From positions 16,001-80,000 of the forward strand of contig NC_087385.1 of NCBI RefSeq assembly GCF_963675165.1: a stretch of 64,000 nt of DNA, in the 5' to 3' direction. The notes below the pieces were generated by a model that made no database searches, was not told the DNA's origin, and worked only from the letters and a program-made list of their open reading frames with translations. The DNA comes from Halichondria panicea. Lineage: Eukaryota; Porifera; Demospongiae; Suberitida; Halichondriidae. Shown here piece after piece: positions 52,754-64,000 of this stretch (position 1 is the first letter of the stretch; the number at the start of each line of letters is the position of its first letter). The position numbers were made by a program, and so were the translations under genes.

Positions 52754-53869
52754 ATGTCAGACAGCTCTAGTGCACACACAGCTATAAGTAGTGATGATGA
52801 GAGAGAACTAAATGACTTCATGCAGTATCCTGACTTCTCCATGCTTCCAGATGAATTGAAACAGAAGGTGGATATTTCCAAAGTGAAAAAAACGCTACAA
52901 GAAGCTACCTCGTTGAGCATCTTGGTGACAGGCAGGACAGGAACTGGCAAGTCCACCATCATCAATGGACTTCTTGGAATGAAGATGGGAGATGGGGCGT
53001 ACGCTGCAGAAGGGGACGGCCTTGGTCCTCTAACAAGTGAGCTGCAGTATTTCCATAAGAAAAAAGGACGGATTGATGTGGTTGTTTGGGACTCGCGAGG
53101 TTTGCTGGACGGAAAAATGGATCAAGATAAAGATTTGAAAGAAATGGTAGCAAAATGTTCTGAAGTTGATTTGAAACTGCTCTGCATTGATGTGAGTCAA
53201 CGAAGGTTTGTGAGAGGAAAAGAAAATGCTGACGTTCGAGCAATGAAGAAGATCACTGACGAGTTTGGAATGGATTTCTGGAGAAATGTAATGATCATTC
53301 TCACCTTTGCCAATGAGGTTGAGGACAAAGTATTCACGAAAAAGCTCATAGAGTTTAAGGAATGTTTAAACACAAGACTAAGAGAAGATGTTGGGATTCC
53401 AGAGGATATCGTTGTTTTCATCAAAGCTGTTCCAGCAGGCCACTACGACGAAAGACAGCTACCAGATCGTGAATATTGGCTGTCTGATCTCTGGTTTGAG
53501 TGTTTGGATGCTCTGCCTACTCCAGAAGCACAAGGAGCATTCCTGACCTTGAACGTCAATAGGATCACACCTGCCTCCACAGTTACCGAAGATCAATTTT
53601 CCAGACCACTTCACAAGCAGCCACTTGTTATCACACCAGAAAAATCACTTCCATTGAAGTCGGTTCTAAAAATTTTGGGATGCGGTGCTGCGGGAGCTGG
53701 CAGTGGTGGAGCTATTGGGTTGTCTACTCTTGCAGCTGGAGGAGTTGGTGCGGCCGTGGGAGTCCCAGTTGGCATTGTGATGGGGTTCATCATTGGACTG
53801 GCTCTCGGGGTGCATAAGGTGCACATGGATGAAGAAAAGAAAAACAAGTTAGACAAACAGCTTATATAA
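52754..53869 (+). CDS. P-loop GTPase with glycine-rich hydrophobic tail (2 of 2)
   Basis: Single exon, 371 aa from ATG 52754 (MSDSSSAHTAISSDDEREL). A paralogue of the preceding gene, about 260 bp downstream and head-to-tail. G1 ILVTGRTGTGKSTIINGLLG, G3 VVVWDSRGLLDG, G4-like IILTFANEVE, and the shared LPDREYWLSDLWFECLDALP block. The tail ILGCGAAGAGSGGAIGLSTL then AAGGVGAAVGVPVGIVMGF keeps the glycine zipper with a different sequence, so small residues rather than exact sequence are conserved. It ends in a short charged segment. The lack of introns in both, amid intron-rich neighbours, suggests retroposition or an intronless family multiplying by tandem duplication. Confidence 0.87.
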   Translation: MSDSSSAHTAISSDDERELNDFMQYPDFSMLPDELKQKVDISKVKKTLQEATSLSILVTGRTGTGKSTIINGLLGMKMGDGAYAAEGDGLGPLTSELQYFHKKKGRIDVVVWDSRGLLDGKMDQDKDLKEMVAKCSEVDLKLLCIDVSQRRFVRGKENADVRAMKKITDEFGMDFWRNVMIILTFANEVEDKVFTKKLIEFKECLNTRLREDVGIPEDIVVFIKAVPAGHYDERQLPDREYWLSDLWFECLDALPTPEAQGAFLTLNVNRITPASTVTEDQFSRPLHKQPLVITPEKSLPLKSVLKILGCGAAGAGSGGAIGLSTLAAGGVGAAVGVPVGIVMGFIIGLALGVHKVHMDEEKKNKLDKQLI

Positions 53870-54089
53870 TTTATTATGGTTGATGCTAATCGTGTATGAA
53901 TTATGTGGTTATGTGGTAATGCGCTGTATGTGAACACTGCACACTGGTTGCACATGCGCGGATTTTCCAGCGGTCTGGATTCGAGGCTAAGAAGATGGGC
54001 GGGGCTGGTTACTGCATCAGGCCATGTGGTGTATGGCATGATCTCTACTATACTGTGTGTGTTTATAGCTACTCCAGCTCCAGGCAATA
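53870..54089. promoter_or_regulatory. Intergenic region upstream of MVD
   Basis: 220 bp with gcacatgcgcggat near 53951 (NRF1-like) and agaagatgggcggggctggt near 53988-54007 (GC box). Role inferred from position. Confidence 0.4.
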
Positions 54090-56454
54090 ATGGACTCCAT
54101 CAGGATAGTGACCTGCTCAGCCCCCGTCAACATTGCAGTCATCAAATACTGTGAGTTATATTGCTATAACAGCTGGCTCAGTTGACCCCTGGCCCCCCTC
54201 AGGGGGTAAGAGAGATGAGAGGCTGATTCTACCCACCAACTCATCACTCAGTGTGTGTCTGGACCAGGACCAGGTATTGTGTGTGCCTCTAGGTAACTAC
54301 TTGTCATTGTTTATTGCCTCCAGTTGAAGGCCACCACCTCCGTAGCTCTGAGCAACTCGTACACACAGGACAAGATTTGGATCAACGGAAGGTACTATTC
54401 TACTGCCCCAGGACATGTCTCAGTAGTCATACTATAGAGATGACACTGGAATGTCATTACCTACATTTTAATTTAGGCATGCCCAAGTATTAGTGTTCTC
54501 ATCCCATAATTTATGATGGTGTTTGTCTCTTCAGGGAGGAGTGTATTGATAACCCACGGTTGCAGTCATGCTTGAGGGAAGGTTGGTACCAGCTAGCGTG
54601 TGTGTATAGTGGTCACTGTATGGGTTTATATAGTGAGGCGGTTGTCACGGGAACAGCACGGCGAGGAGGGAGACAAGGAGTTTGAGGGGTGTGTCCATAT
54701 CTGCTCAGTCAACAATTTCCCTACTGCCGCAGGACTTGCCTCGTCAGCAGCTGGCTACGCTTGTCTCGGTGAGTGGGCGGGGGCACTTGAGAGGGAGGAG
54801 ATATCATATTATTAATCTTACTTCATTTCTGCTCTAGTGTTTGGTCTCTCGAAGCTCTTCAAATTGGAGGGAGACATTTCACGGATTGCAAGGTGTGTGG
54901 TGTGTGGTGTGGGTGTGTGTGTGTGTGGGTGTGTGAGACCATAATTTGTCAAAATTATTGTCGTGAGGAACTCTTTGCCCTGTACTTTATAAGGTATCAT
55001 TGTACCCCCGTCCCCCCAGACAAGGCTCTGGTAGTGCTTGTCGGAGCGTCCTCGATGGCTTCATTAAATGGGAGAGAGGAGAAAGAGATGACGGGAGTGA
55101 CAGCATGGCAGTACAGGTAACCATAGTAACAACATGGCAGCACAGGTAACCAACTGTACTAGCATGTGTCTTACTGGTTAATGCAGTGTTGTTAAGCTCT
55201 TTGATAGAGCTACAAGATGGTGTGTTTTGGGTCAGATATAATACCGTTGCAACTTCTCTGATGTGCTGATACATTTTAGCTAGCTTTTGCAAAATTTATA
55301 TATCATAATTTTATTGACCCCATGCATGTATAGGTGTGCCCCTCCTCCCACTGGCCAGGGCTGGAGGTGGTTGTGTTGGTGGTCAGTGCTGACAAGAAAC
55401 AAGTCAGCAGCAGTGTAGGGATGCAGAGCTCTGTACTCACCAGTCCACTCATGAGTCATCGTGTGGGGGAGGTGGTCCCTCGCAGGATGGTAGCCATGGA
55501 GACTGCTATACAACAGAGAGACTTCCAGACATTTGCTCAGCTCACAATGAAGGTGTGTGTGTAGTGGGTTACTTTTCTACGGAGGAAATTTTCATATTTG
55601 TATTGTAGAGCATCATCCGAAAATTAAAAACTGGGATTTACGTCACATTCTGAGCTGTATGTATAAAATGTGGGTAGTTCATACATTGCTCCCCAACTAT
55701 AGATTGCTATGTGTTGTCGTGTTCATTCTCTTTCAGGATAGTAACCAGTTCCACGCTATCTGCCTCGATACTTACCCTCCCATCTTCTACCTCAATGATA
55801 CCTCACGGCGTATTATCCACCTCATCTCTCGCTACAACCAGCTCCACCCACAAGTCAGGGCTGCCTACACGTTCGATGCTGGACCTAACGCAGTGTTAAT
55901 GGTACAGTCCTCTCATGTGCAAGAACTACTGGACCTTGTCTGCCACTACTTCCCACCGTCTGCAGAGAGCAGGTCAGTCACCCCCCCCCCCCTCGGGTGT
56001 GTGTGTGGTGGTGGTATTGTCCATAACTTTGGTTTGGATCGCATCTAATCTGGCAAGGAAAATTGCGATCAGTAGCTTTTAGAACAAGTTTTTACACACA
56101 AGTGGGTTAGGCCCAAAAATGTACTTGATCCAAATAGTTCCTCTCCTACAGTGGTGGCTATGTTCAAGGCCTCTCATCTGACAGACAGCCGCGACCTTTG
56201 AACCAGGTGAGACTATGACATGCAGGTCATACGTACATCTATACCCCCCACAGTCCACACAAGAGGGTGTGGCCATGGACCCCCTGCCAGGAGCACTCCA
56301 GTATATCATCCATACCAAGGTGTCACACAACCCCTCCCCCTCCCTCATTACCCCTCTATTACCCTTCCCCCAGGTTGGTGAAGGGCCGCGGGTGTTGGAC
56401 AACCCTGGACAGTGTCTACTAGGACAGGATGGACTCCCTAAAACATGCACTTAA
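54090..56454 (+). CDS. MVD: Mevalonate diphosphate decarboxylase
   Basis: Cytosolic enzyme that converts mevalonate-5-diphosphate to isopentenyl diphosphate with ATP; GHMP kinase fold. About ten exons in consistent phases. Markers in order: [50 protein letters not shown], the ATP loop [80 protein letters not shown] and [13 protein letters not shown]. It ends [15 protein letters not shown] like the human enzyme. The catalytic Asp/Arg region (AYTFDAGPN) and GSGSACRS are intact. The donor after AVQ (near 55117) is present twice in tandem. One intron acceptor has a long C run at 55980. Confidence 0.95.
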
Positions 56455-57647
56455 TAATATTATATAGACTGTCATGTAGTGTGTGACCTGTATGTACGTA
56501 TCCTGTATTATACATAATGTGTTTTTTATGCAATAATTATGAACAAGCTTTTGAATGGTTAAGTGTAATTTTTTACGCATGCATACAGACCCGATTAATT
56601 TTTGCATATCTATCACTCAAGCCGAAACAATGGCAAGCAGATCATAAAAACCTATATAATTATACCGGTATATATATACTGAGCCAATTCAGTGCCAACG
56701 TTTAAAAAAAAGCGGTCTGGCCAGAAACTGCTTAGGGGATAAGTACTACTTTTCAGGGTAGCATAAGTACTACTTTTTAAGGTAGCATAAGTACTGCTTT
56801 TGAGGGTAGCATAAGTACTACTTTTTAAGGTAGCATAAGTACTACTTTTGAGGGTAGCATAAGTACTACTTTTTAAGGTAGCATAAAGTACACTACACCT
56901 AGCAGTGCATACTGAGAGTTACAGAACTCCGGATAAAGTAGCGCTCTGATGGCAGATGCCAGTTTCCCGACACCCAACCACCAGCTCCGGAGCCCCATGA
57001 ATAACCACAAGCGCTACTTTGGGTCACCGGAAGTGGTTGGTATAAAGTGGGCAGTGAATCTGATAGTATTAACTTTTGGTATCGATCATTTTTAACAACA
57101 ATGATGGTCGATCATTACCCACTATTTGAGTTTCCCTGTGATTGCATGCAGCCAAGACAGTAGATAAGAGTTACTCTTATCTACTCTTGATGCAGCAAAA
57201 TTAAAAATGTTCATCATGATAAAAATGTTTGTAAAAAAGCTAGCTATTAGTAGTTTTATGTTATGTAGCTTTGGCTCCACGAGGCATCACTATGGACAAG
57301 TGTTAAAGCTAATTTGTACACATGCATACTGATAGGGTTTATGTAGAATATCATACTTTTATGTTCCATAATACCGTGACACCTTGACGCATGCATGCAG
57401 AGATCGAACATTAGTACAGAAGTCAGAATAATAATTTCAATATAATTATAGCGGCATTTTTGAGTGATGAAGTCAGTAGTAGCCAAACCAATTGTACAGT
57501 AAGTCAGATATACACACACAAGCTGTATCAGCAAAGCAAAGGGAAATTAATAAAATATATTAATAGTTACAATCTCTTTTGAAGGTGGATGCATTACAAC
57601 GGTGGTTGGTTTGTTGTGAAGAAAAGAAAAAAATTAATTGACTGATT
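56455..57647. other. Gene-poor stretch between MVD and the MTG-family gene
   Basis: 1.2 kb, AT-rich, with convergent 3' ends. Contains the minisatellite below, a weak GC-richer block at 56900-57050 and scattered short inverted repeats (gagttactcttatctactct near 57168). The small frames here look random; no gene supported. Confidence 0.5.
56732..56890. repeat. About 25-bp minisatellite (agcataagtactacttttta)
   Basis: Six copies of ggtagcataagtactacttt followed by ttaa or tgag alternately. The taagtactac core contains the palindrome agtact. Confidence 0.9.
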
Positions 57648-60600
57648 TTATGTTTTTTCAGTTTTGACCAATATGTCTGAGTGTGGGTGTGGCATGGGGC
57701 GTGGTGCAATGTGGCGTAGCTCTCCTCCCTGCACAATATTCACTGGGACGGCCAGTCCTCGTGGGAGTGGCTTAGCACGCCCCCCGATCCCCACATCACT
57801 ACGGCGACGGTCATAGTCTCCACCACTCCCTTGCACTGTACACACAGAGAGAAGGTTCACACAAACACACACCACACAATGTAAAATGCAATCAAGAGGT
57901 CTAATTGTATCAGCATGTACTTATAATGATGAGTTAAAATCAATGGTGATCCTATGTGTACACTCAATTAAAGTGGCCTAAAAATAACAGCTACAGTCCC
58001 TCAAGGACAAGTGTGTGTACTTAAAGCCACACTTGGTAATAGCAGATAGGCTAGGGCTGTGGTGGCAGTCCCCTTACCTTGTAGCCCTGAGGCACAGTGG
58101 TGCATGTGGTTGGACCAGTCCTTGTGCTGACAGAAGGTACCACAATAGCGAGCCTTGTTACAGCCACTGCACGTCTCGGTGGCCTTGCGACCACAGTTCC
58201 AGCAATTCTGAGTAGGAGGGGGTGTGGTTGAATACAAGCACTAGAGTGCACAGTAGATCAACAGCCATAACATTAGTTCTCGGTATCCAATTTCAATGAT
58301 TCTGAACGCTTAAAAGAAGCTTTATCAGTTGGTAAGTTAACCAAATACAATTTTTTGACGAAACCTATTTTCGACTAGATACCATGGGCTATATTGTCAT
58401 TTGCCGAGAATTGAAAATTTGCATTTTTGGTCATATTTGGTCATGTCTACATGTGTATAGGCGTGCGTGCTCACCTCTTTAGAGCTAGATTGCTTGTGTG
58501 CCTCCTTGATGGCGTCCTGCACGGCTGATGTGGATGTCGTTGTGATGCGAGTCTCCATCTCTGTGCGTACATTGTTGACAGCTTCTCTTATCTGCTTGCG
58601 TGTCTCCATGAGAACAGCCTGTTTGTCCTCCTCTGCCCTTTGCTTGACTTTGTCCACGGCATCTGCTACTCTGACACTGATGATAGACTCCTGGTCCAAC
58701 TGTGAGAGGAGGTTGATAAATATGCAGGCATTAATGAAACTGTATGGCATGGTTTGTTTAAAATCGGATAATTAAAATGTACAATTTGGAAATTTCATCA
58801 GCAAATGAATGAAATTATTTGGTTGCCCATTGTATGCTCAACAAAGGTCAGCCTCATGCAGCGAGGGAAGGTCACTATGGTTACAGCTAATGAGGTACTA
58901 TCAGGGTCCATTATCTGGTTGCTAGGAAACAGGGGATTAATTAGATAGTTATCAAAACCACCAGCTTGCATAACACCTATTATCACTTTATCAGTCAGAC
59001 CTCAGGTATTTCTTTATTATGGGGCCACAAAATCCGCACCCCTTTTTAGCACAGCTAGTTGGACCCACTCCCCCTAGTCCCCCCTAGTCCCCTGGCTGGT
59101 AGGGGATGTGCCCACCTCTCTCCTCTCTAGCTCTGTCTGAGTGACCGTGATCCTGTCCTTGAGTAGAGCCACAGCTTGTCTAGTCCTCTCCATCATGCCT
59201 TGCATGCTGGTCACCATCTACAGAGGAGAGAGGGAGTACACTGATAGCATTCGTCACATTCTTCATGACAGGGAATGCAGTACACGCTTTGTAGCTTTTA
59301 ATTATATACTGTTACAGCAAGAGACCAGCAACTGCAGGAATGTGCAACACATTCCTGAAAATCAAAAGCATGCATGACGAATATAGTGGTTGCTATAGCG
59401 ACACATACGTACCATGTCCAGGTGTTTCCAGTCCTCTCCTAGAGACGATCGTGGGGGAAGCCCCTCCGCTGCAGTGGGTGTGGTCGCAGGGATGGGGTAG
59501 GTGTGTGGTGGTTGGGGATATGGAGGGGGGTGGACACTGTGACTCCTGCTCGTCATCACGACATCATCAGCATACATAGAGTGGTCCGTGCGTGGGCGTT
59601 TGTGAGAATGTGAGATGTATTGAACATGCGGTTGCTGCACAGAAAGAAAACATTCGATAATTCAACAGGTTTCTAAACAAACGTAAAGCAATAAGTACTA
59701 ACACCAAAATGAAATTGTGAGTGCCACAGGGACCACACACAACCTCTCTCTCTTGTGGTCAGATATAATTATACTAACAGTTGGAAGGTAATGTCAGAAT
59801 AGATCACATGTCGCTGGCTGGCTGGCACTTTAGCTAACAAAAGAAGGTTGTATACAACAAGAGCTGGTCGAAATAAATAGGCTGGAATGTGACGATTGGT
59901 AGGCACACGAGCAGTGAAAGAGCCACTCTCTGGTCTGAGCATGATCATACATACTGTCCAATCCAATCCATACATACACTGAGCTAGATACAGGGCAGTA
60001 TAGACACACCTTGTTGCCAGTGATAGTCTGTGTGTCCTTCTCCTGGCTCCTGTGCGTGTGTCGGGGTGGTGATGATGGTGATGGTGGGGGGTAATGTGAT
60101 GGTACGTGATGGTGGGGGGGGGGTAATGTGATGGTACGTGATGGTGGGGGGGTGTGGGGTGACAATGATGCTGTAACTACCTCACACAAGATACCTCCTA
60201 ATAACCGAATGTTGACAACACACGAGCTCCTCGTAATAGACACCCAACCACGCACACATGCACACTAAGCACACACCACCCACACCACACACTAAGCACA
60301 CACTTACAAAGGTCCCCTGTCTAGGTCCCTCTTCCTCAGACCACCCACGTGACCGTGGCGTATGAGACCACCACTCCCATCATCCATCACTGCTGTGCTC
60401 ATCCTAGTCCCAGATATGGTAGGTGAATGGGAGACCATCCTGACATTGGAACGTGACACTGGCATTGTCCCGGTTCCATACACAACCTTCTGATGACTAG
60501 TGGCCACAACTACAGCACCTCCTGACACTACACTGCTTCTAGTCGTCCTCTGCCCATTTCTCCAATCACTAGTGGTGGGGGTCGGGCGTATCTTGTGCGA

Positions 60601-62572
60601 ACTGATGACCCCCAGTGATTTGGGGGGCGCTGAAGACTGGGGGGTTTTGTAGACAGGTAGTTCATCGTCTGCTGGTTGTGGTGTCAGGCTGAATGAATTG
60701 ACGGAGGGGGCATCAGTTTCGTGATTGAGAATATCAGCGAGTGTTTTAGACGATTCTTTCAACTCTTCACGAAGGTAATCCAAATTATCCTGATATTGGG
60801 AGAAGCAGCTCAGTACACAAGTAATTACATGTACAGCGTGGGTTAACCCCTGTCATCAAGGGGTGTCACAATCATCAATTACAGTGTGATTACAAAGCAA
60901 TTAATACTCAATTTTACGATTGCAAGGTGCTAATAATTGCTGGAATGTGACAAACAGCAGAGGCTCTGCTGTATGTGGGAGAGGCTCTACACTGAGCTAG
61001 GGGCTGCTGTATGTGGGAGAGGCTGAGCTAGGGGCTGCTGTATGTGGGAGAGGCTGAGCTAGGGGCTGCTGTATGTGGGAGAGGCTCTACACTGAGCTAG
61101 GGGCTGCTGTATGTGGGAGAGGCTGAGCTAGGGGCTGCTGTATGTGGGAGAGGCTCTACACTGAGCTAGGGGCTGCTGTATGTGGGAGAGGCTATACACT
61201 GAGCTAGGGGCTGCTGTATGTGGGAGAGAGACAATTAACATTGTGTCATGCCAAGATAATACCATGAAATTGCGATGGATACATCACAGCTAGCACACTC
61301 GTCACAGCTAGCACACCCTCACAACTAGCACACATCACACCTAGCACACCTCTCACCTAGCACACCTCACACTCACACCTACCTGTAGGAAAGGAATGAT
61401 GAATTGCTTGAGAGGATGGTTGGTGACAGTCTGTATCTCCTGATGGAACTCTTCTATACTGGCCGTCTTATTCTGTGTGGTGTGTGTGTGGTGTGTGTGG
61501 GGGTGGTGGTGTGTGGTGTGTGTGTGGTGTGTGTGTGTGTGTGCGTTACAAATAGCAATGACTAATGAACAGACTGCATGTACAGTGCAAGTGTATGTTA
61601 CTAGGAAATACCTAAATAACAACGGAATGCAATACCATAATTTTAGTATATCTTGAAACAGTAAAGGAGCAACCATGGAATGAAGTTGACATGTTTTCTT
61701 TAATTAATATATATAATTATGTAAGCCTGGCTTTCTGATATTTGGAGTGTCAATATCACAGTTAACGACATGTGCTAGCTCACCACGAGAGCAGTGATGA
61801 GCTCCTGCACTTGCTCGGCTGCCTCACTGCCTAACTTGTTACCAAACCCTTGAAGGGTGGTGAAGAATTGCTTCAATTTGGCCACTTGTTTGGACCTGTA
61901 ACCAGGGGACACGCTTCTCCTCCTAGCTGCTGGCTCTTGTGGACTATCAATGGACACAGAGTGTGACTGGCCGTTGATGGGGGGCGTGGCTACGTACTTA
62001 AGGTGTGGAGTGTGTCCTTGGTGAGGATGGTGTGATGTGTGATGGTTGTGTAGAGGCCCCTCTCCTTCTTCCTCGCTGCTATCCTCCAGTGGTACATTCA
62101 AATCAATCTCTTCTCCACTTATGTCTCCATCTCCTCTCTCTGGTGAATGATGATCATTATTAGTAACAGGGGCTTCCTCGTCAGGCTGTGTCACTATGAC
62201 CAGCCCTGGACTGTCTTCACGATCACTGTGAGAGTCCATGACCTCTCCACGATTGCTGTGAGAGTCCATGACCTCTCCATTCTCTGCCTCCTCATTGTCC
62301 ACTTCCATACGAGCTTCGTCCAGTGACGAGTTAGTCGCCTTCACCTCCTTGTCCTTTGTAGCCTCCGTTGACGTACTGTGCACTAGTGCAGGAGGGTCTT
62401 CTGGTGGTTGTGATGATGTCACTCGTCCATTGGTAGCAGCATTATCATCACTCAGTGTAACCACACCCTCTATGATCTTGACAGGGGGTGGTCCATCACT
62501 GCCCCCATTCATTAGCGGCTCCGTTGAGTTATAGGCGGAGTCTGGTAACACTTTTGCATCGTCAGCACTCAT
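57648..62572 (-). CDS. CBFA2T: MTG/ETO-family (CBFA2T/nervy) transcriptional corepressor
   Basis: Nuclear scaffold that links DNA-binding proteins to HDAC complexes. All four Nervy homology regions are seen. NHR1/[24 protein letters not shown], then [20 protein letters not shown] with FIIPFLQ. NHR2: [20 protein letters not shown] with [23 protein letters not shown]3: [23 protein letters not shown]4/MYND zinc finger: [20 protein letters not shown] with [17 protein letters not shown], nearly identical to human. The start is ATG 62572, right after an acceptor (ctaccag|ATG). About 265 acidic, Ser-rich residues precede TAFH, including a doubled GEVMDSHS unit. The exon after TAFH (60304-60783) encodes a Ser/Thr-rich linker. 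Human members are 570-650 aa; the first exon here makes it longer. Coding exons run down to 57648. Confidence 0.93.
60075..60155. repeat. Short tandem repeat (ggtaatgtgatggtacgtgatggtggggg)
   Basis: Two to three copies of a 30-bp unit in an MTG-family intron, with a variable G run. Confidence 0.8.
60955..61235. repeat. Minisatellite of ggggctgctgtatgtgggag units
   Basis: About eight copies of gctgctgtatgtgggagagg with ctgagctagg; some copies have an extra ctctacactgagctagg. In the MTG-family intron between 60783 and 61383. Followed by cacagctagcacac repeats at 61290-61370. Confidence 0.92.
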
Positions 62573-63429
62573 CTGGTAGAGGGAGATCAATAACATACTT
62601 AGTGACACAAATGAGGTGGCTTGTCTAATCACTTCCACTGAACATAGGGAAGTTACAATGAGACAGTCTGGGAAGTTATATGAGCCACACAGCATAGCAC
62701 CAGCCATTGCATCACATTACATCTGATGGCTTAAAAGTACATTCCTAAAAAGCTACCAATAACTGGAATCTGACATAGTTACATAATCTTCTGTCCACAA
62801 GATCAATACACACACTTAAAGTGACCATTTTCTGTACAGATAATGTACACACACACAGGTTATTTATCAACACACAAGGAGGTTGTGACATGACCCATAC
62901 GTAAACCAGGGGAAAATGTTGAAACCAAAAGCTCGCGTGGACACAGTTATTAGACAATGAAAATGTATGCAATTCCTCGAGTGGGGAACACAATTAAACA
63001 AACATGCATACACTGTAACACATGTTCTTGGAAAACCATCTCTTTCTTTGTACGTGTTCACTTACAACCCTGGAGTAACCAAGGCAAGAGGGCAAGTGTT
63101 GTCTAGTGGTGTGTCTAGTGGTACCAGTCAGATTGACTCCTGATAATATTACACACAAGGTTAATTAGCTAACTACTAGACTATATCATGATATGCAAAA
63201 AGGAGAATGCATATAAATATGCAATATTCCCTCACATAAATCATTCGTATACTTGTGTTTTGCATATTATAATAATAACCACTAGTGGATGGTAAACCTA
63301 CAAGCTACAAGCCTTTCATCACACATCACAATGTGCATAGCCTAGCCAGGTAGGTCCATACAATGTCTGACAGTGTTTGTAGCCTCAGGCTTAGAGCTAC
63401 GATACTTTTTACTAGGCAATGATCTCACC
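62573..63429. other. 5' intron of the MTG-family gene
   Basis: 857 bp between the coding start exon and the predicted non-coding exon. AT-rich, without tandem repeats. The short open frames on both strands have no recognisable content. Confidence 0.45.
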
Positions 63430-63483
63430 TTCTGTAGAAGCTATCAGTTTGTAGGGTTGATCTTCTCTCTGACAGTCGAGTCC
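63430..63483 (-). other. Probable non-coding first exon of the MTG-family gene
   Basis: On the - strand a segment (GACTCGACTGTCAGAGAGAA ... TTCTACAGAAG) ends at a strong donor gtgagatcat (63420-63429). The coding exon at 62572 begins exactly at its ATG after an acceptor, so an upstream exon is expected. The 5' limit is uncertain; a ctag|GACT acceptor-like site means yet another exon could precede it. Confidence 0.45.
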
Positions 63484-63707
63484 TAGAAAGGCCGTAAAAG
63501 ATTGTTGGTAATAATAATTAAATTACTACTTGGCCATGATTAATAATCCGGGGCAGATATTCATTAGCCCCTGGTCTAACAAGTGTCAAAACCGTAACAC
63601 ATGCACAAAGCTAATTATGCGGAATAGGTCTAATAGGGAAAGTCCCCAGCATAGAAATTTTTAAATACAGCCAAAAGCGTTCATTTTGCATCCAAGCTGT
63701 CATAGAA
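63484..63707. promoter_or_regulatory. Divergent region between the MTG-family 5' exon and the right-edge gene
   Basis: About 220 bp between opposite-strand transcripts. Contains gtaataataattaaattact (63508-63527), an AT palindrome. Promoter role by position. Confidence 0.35.
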
Positions 63708-63863
63708 ATGGCTACTTCAAAGAGGAACAAAGCGTACGCGTACGCTTGTATCCAGCGCGTCTGCTCCAGTGGAGAGGAGATGTGCCAACGCTCTAGTGTG
63801 GAGGATGAGGATACTTTATCTGAGCCAGAGAGAGCAAAACAGAGCATACAATGGCGGAACTAG
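63708..63863 (+). CDS. Possible 51-aa upstream ORF overlapping the next start codon
   Basis: ATG GCT ACT ... runs 51 codons (MATSKRNKAYAYACIQRVCS ...) to TAG at 63861-63863. It overlaps the ATG at 63851 out of frame. Either a translational uORF or the true start of a differently spliced product. No family recognised. Confidence 0.35.
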   Translation: MATSKRNKAYAYACIQRVCSSGEEMCQRSSVEDEDTLSEPERAKQSIQWRN

Positions 63864-63931
63864 TTTTACGGAAACCGAAGAGATCTCAAGAACGTATTGA
63901 CGTTGGAGCATGGAAGAGTCTATCCTCTAAG
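63851..63931 (+). CDS. First exon of an unidentified gene running off the right edge
   Basis: ATG in good context (acaATGG) opens 27 codons, MAELVLRKPKRSQERIDVGA WKSLSSK, ending in phase 0 at AAG|gtagtg. The + strand exon lies right after the divergent region. Too short to assign. The basic N-terminus followed by a hydrophilic helix gives no clear hint. Confidence 0.5.
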
Positions 63932-64000
63932 GTAGTGAATCATTAGTAGCACACATGATGTTCACACACACACCACAGACGCGTGGGGATGGTCACATAC

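Noticed and set aside
57256-57534. - strand 92-aa frame downstream of MVD
   Set aside because: AT-rich intergenic DNA with no homology features, start context or splice partners.

Overview
The window reads as nuclear DNA of an early-branching animal, most likely a demosponge. It has compact protein genes with many short GT-AG introns, intergenic gaps of often only 100-400 bp, dense GT/CA microsatellites, and an animal repertoire: junctophilin, an MTG/ETO corepressor, TPX2 and a Kelch/coiled-coil/TKL kinase. It also has a phage-type (GH24) lysozyme and Chlamydia-PMP-like beta-helix repeats. The phylum is inferred; that the DNA is animal is clear. Gene names rest on recalled family sequence and on exon joins checked by hand for reading phase.

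Layout. 1-5000: a TIR-domain gene entering from the left edge, splice-compatible with the following mRNA cap guanine-N7 methyltransferase (RNMT). 5201-7147 (-): unrecognised intronless gene. 7559-11139 (-): junctophilin. 11360-13424 (-): eIF2-beta, sharing a divergent promoter with DHX35 (13654-20402, +). 20750-23903 (+): class A DnaJ protein with a CaaX end. 24178-27163 (-): Kelch/coiled-coil/TKL kinase. 27485-28752 (-): NUDT7/8-like Nudix hydrolase, divergent from an FG-GAP membrane protein (28905-33482, +). 33815-37519 (+): TPX2. 37910-39998 (+): PIG-M.

40230-50352 is a tandem segmental duplication of about 5 kb. Each unit has a broken secreted beta-helix gene (+), a GH24 lysozyme (+) and the 3' half of METTL17 (-). 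Only the second unit runs into the 5' exons of METTL17, so the first METTL17 copy is a fragment. MITEs present in one unit only give filled/empty-site pairs. Next come two intronless P-loop GTPases with glycine-rich hydrophobic tails (51257-53869, +), mevalonate diphosphate decarboxylase (54090-56454, +), an MTG/ETO-family corepressor (57648-62572, -, with an upstream non-coding exon) and the first exon of an unidentified + gene at the right edge.

Most genes are housekeeping (capping, translation initiation, RNA helicase, chaperone, spindle, GPI anchor, mitoribosome assembly, sterol pathway) and show no single joint pathway. The accessory-looking parts are the TIR exons, the Kelch kinase, the lysozyme/beta-helix tandem unit and the GTPase pair, all plausibly linked to defence or sensing (inference). 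The most striking structural theme is tandem duplication across exon-intron junctions: at least eight arrays in six genes carry 2 to about 20 copies of a splice donor or acceptor. Several coding exons have single-base frame breaks, so base-level assembly errors should be excluded before calling them pseudogenes.
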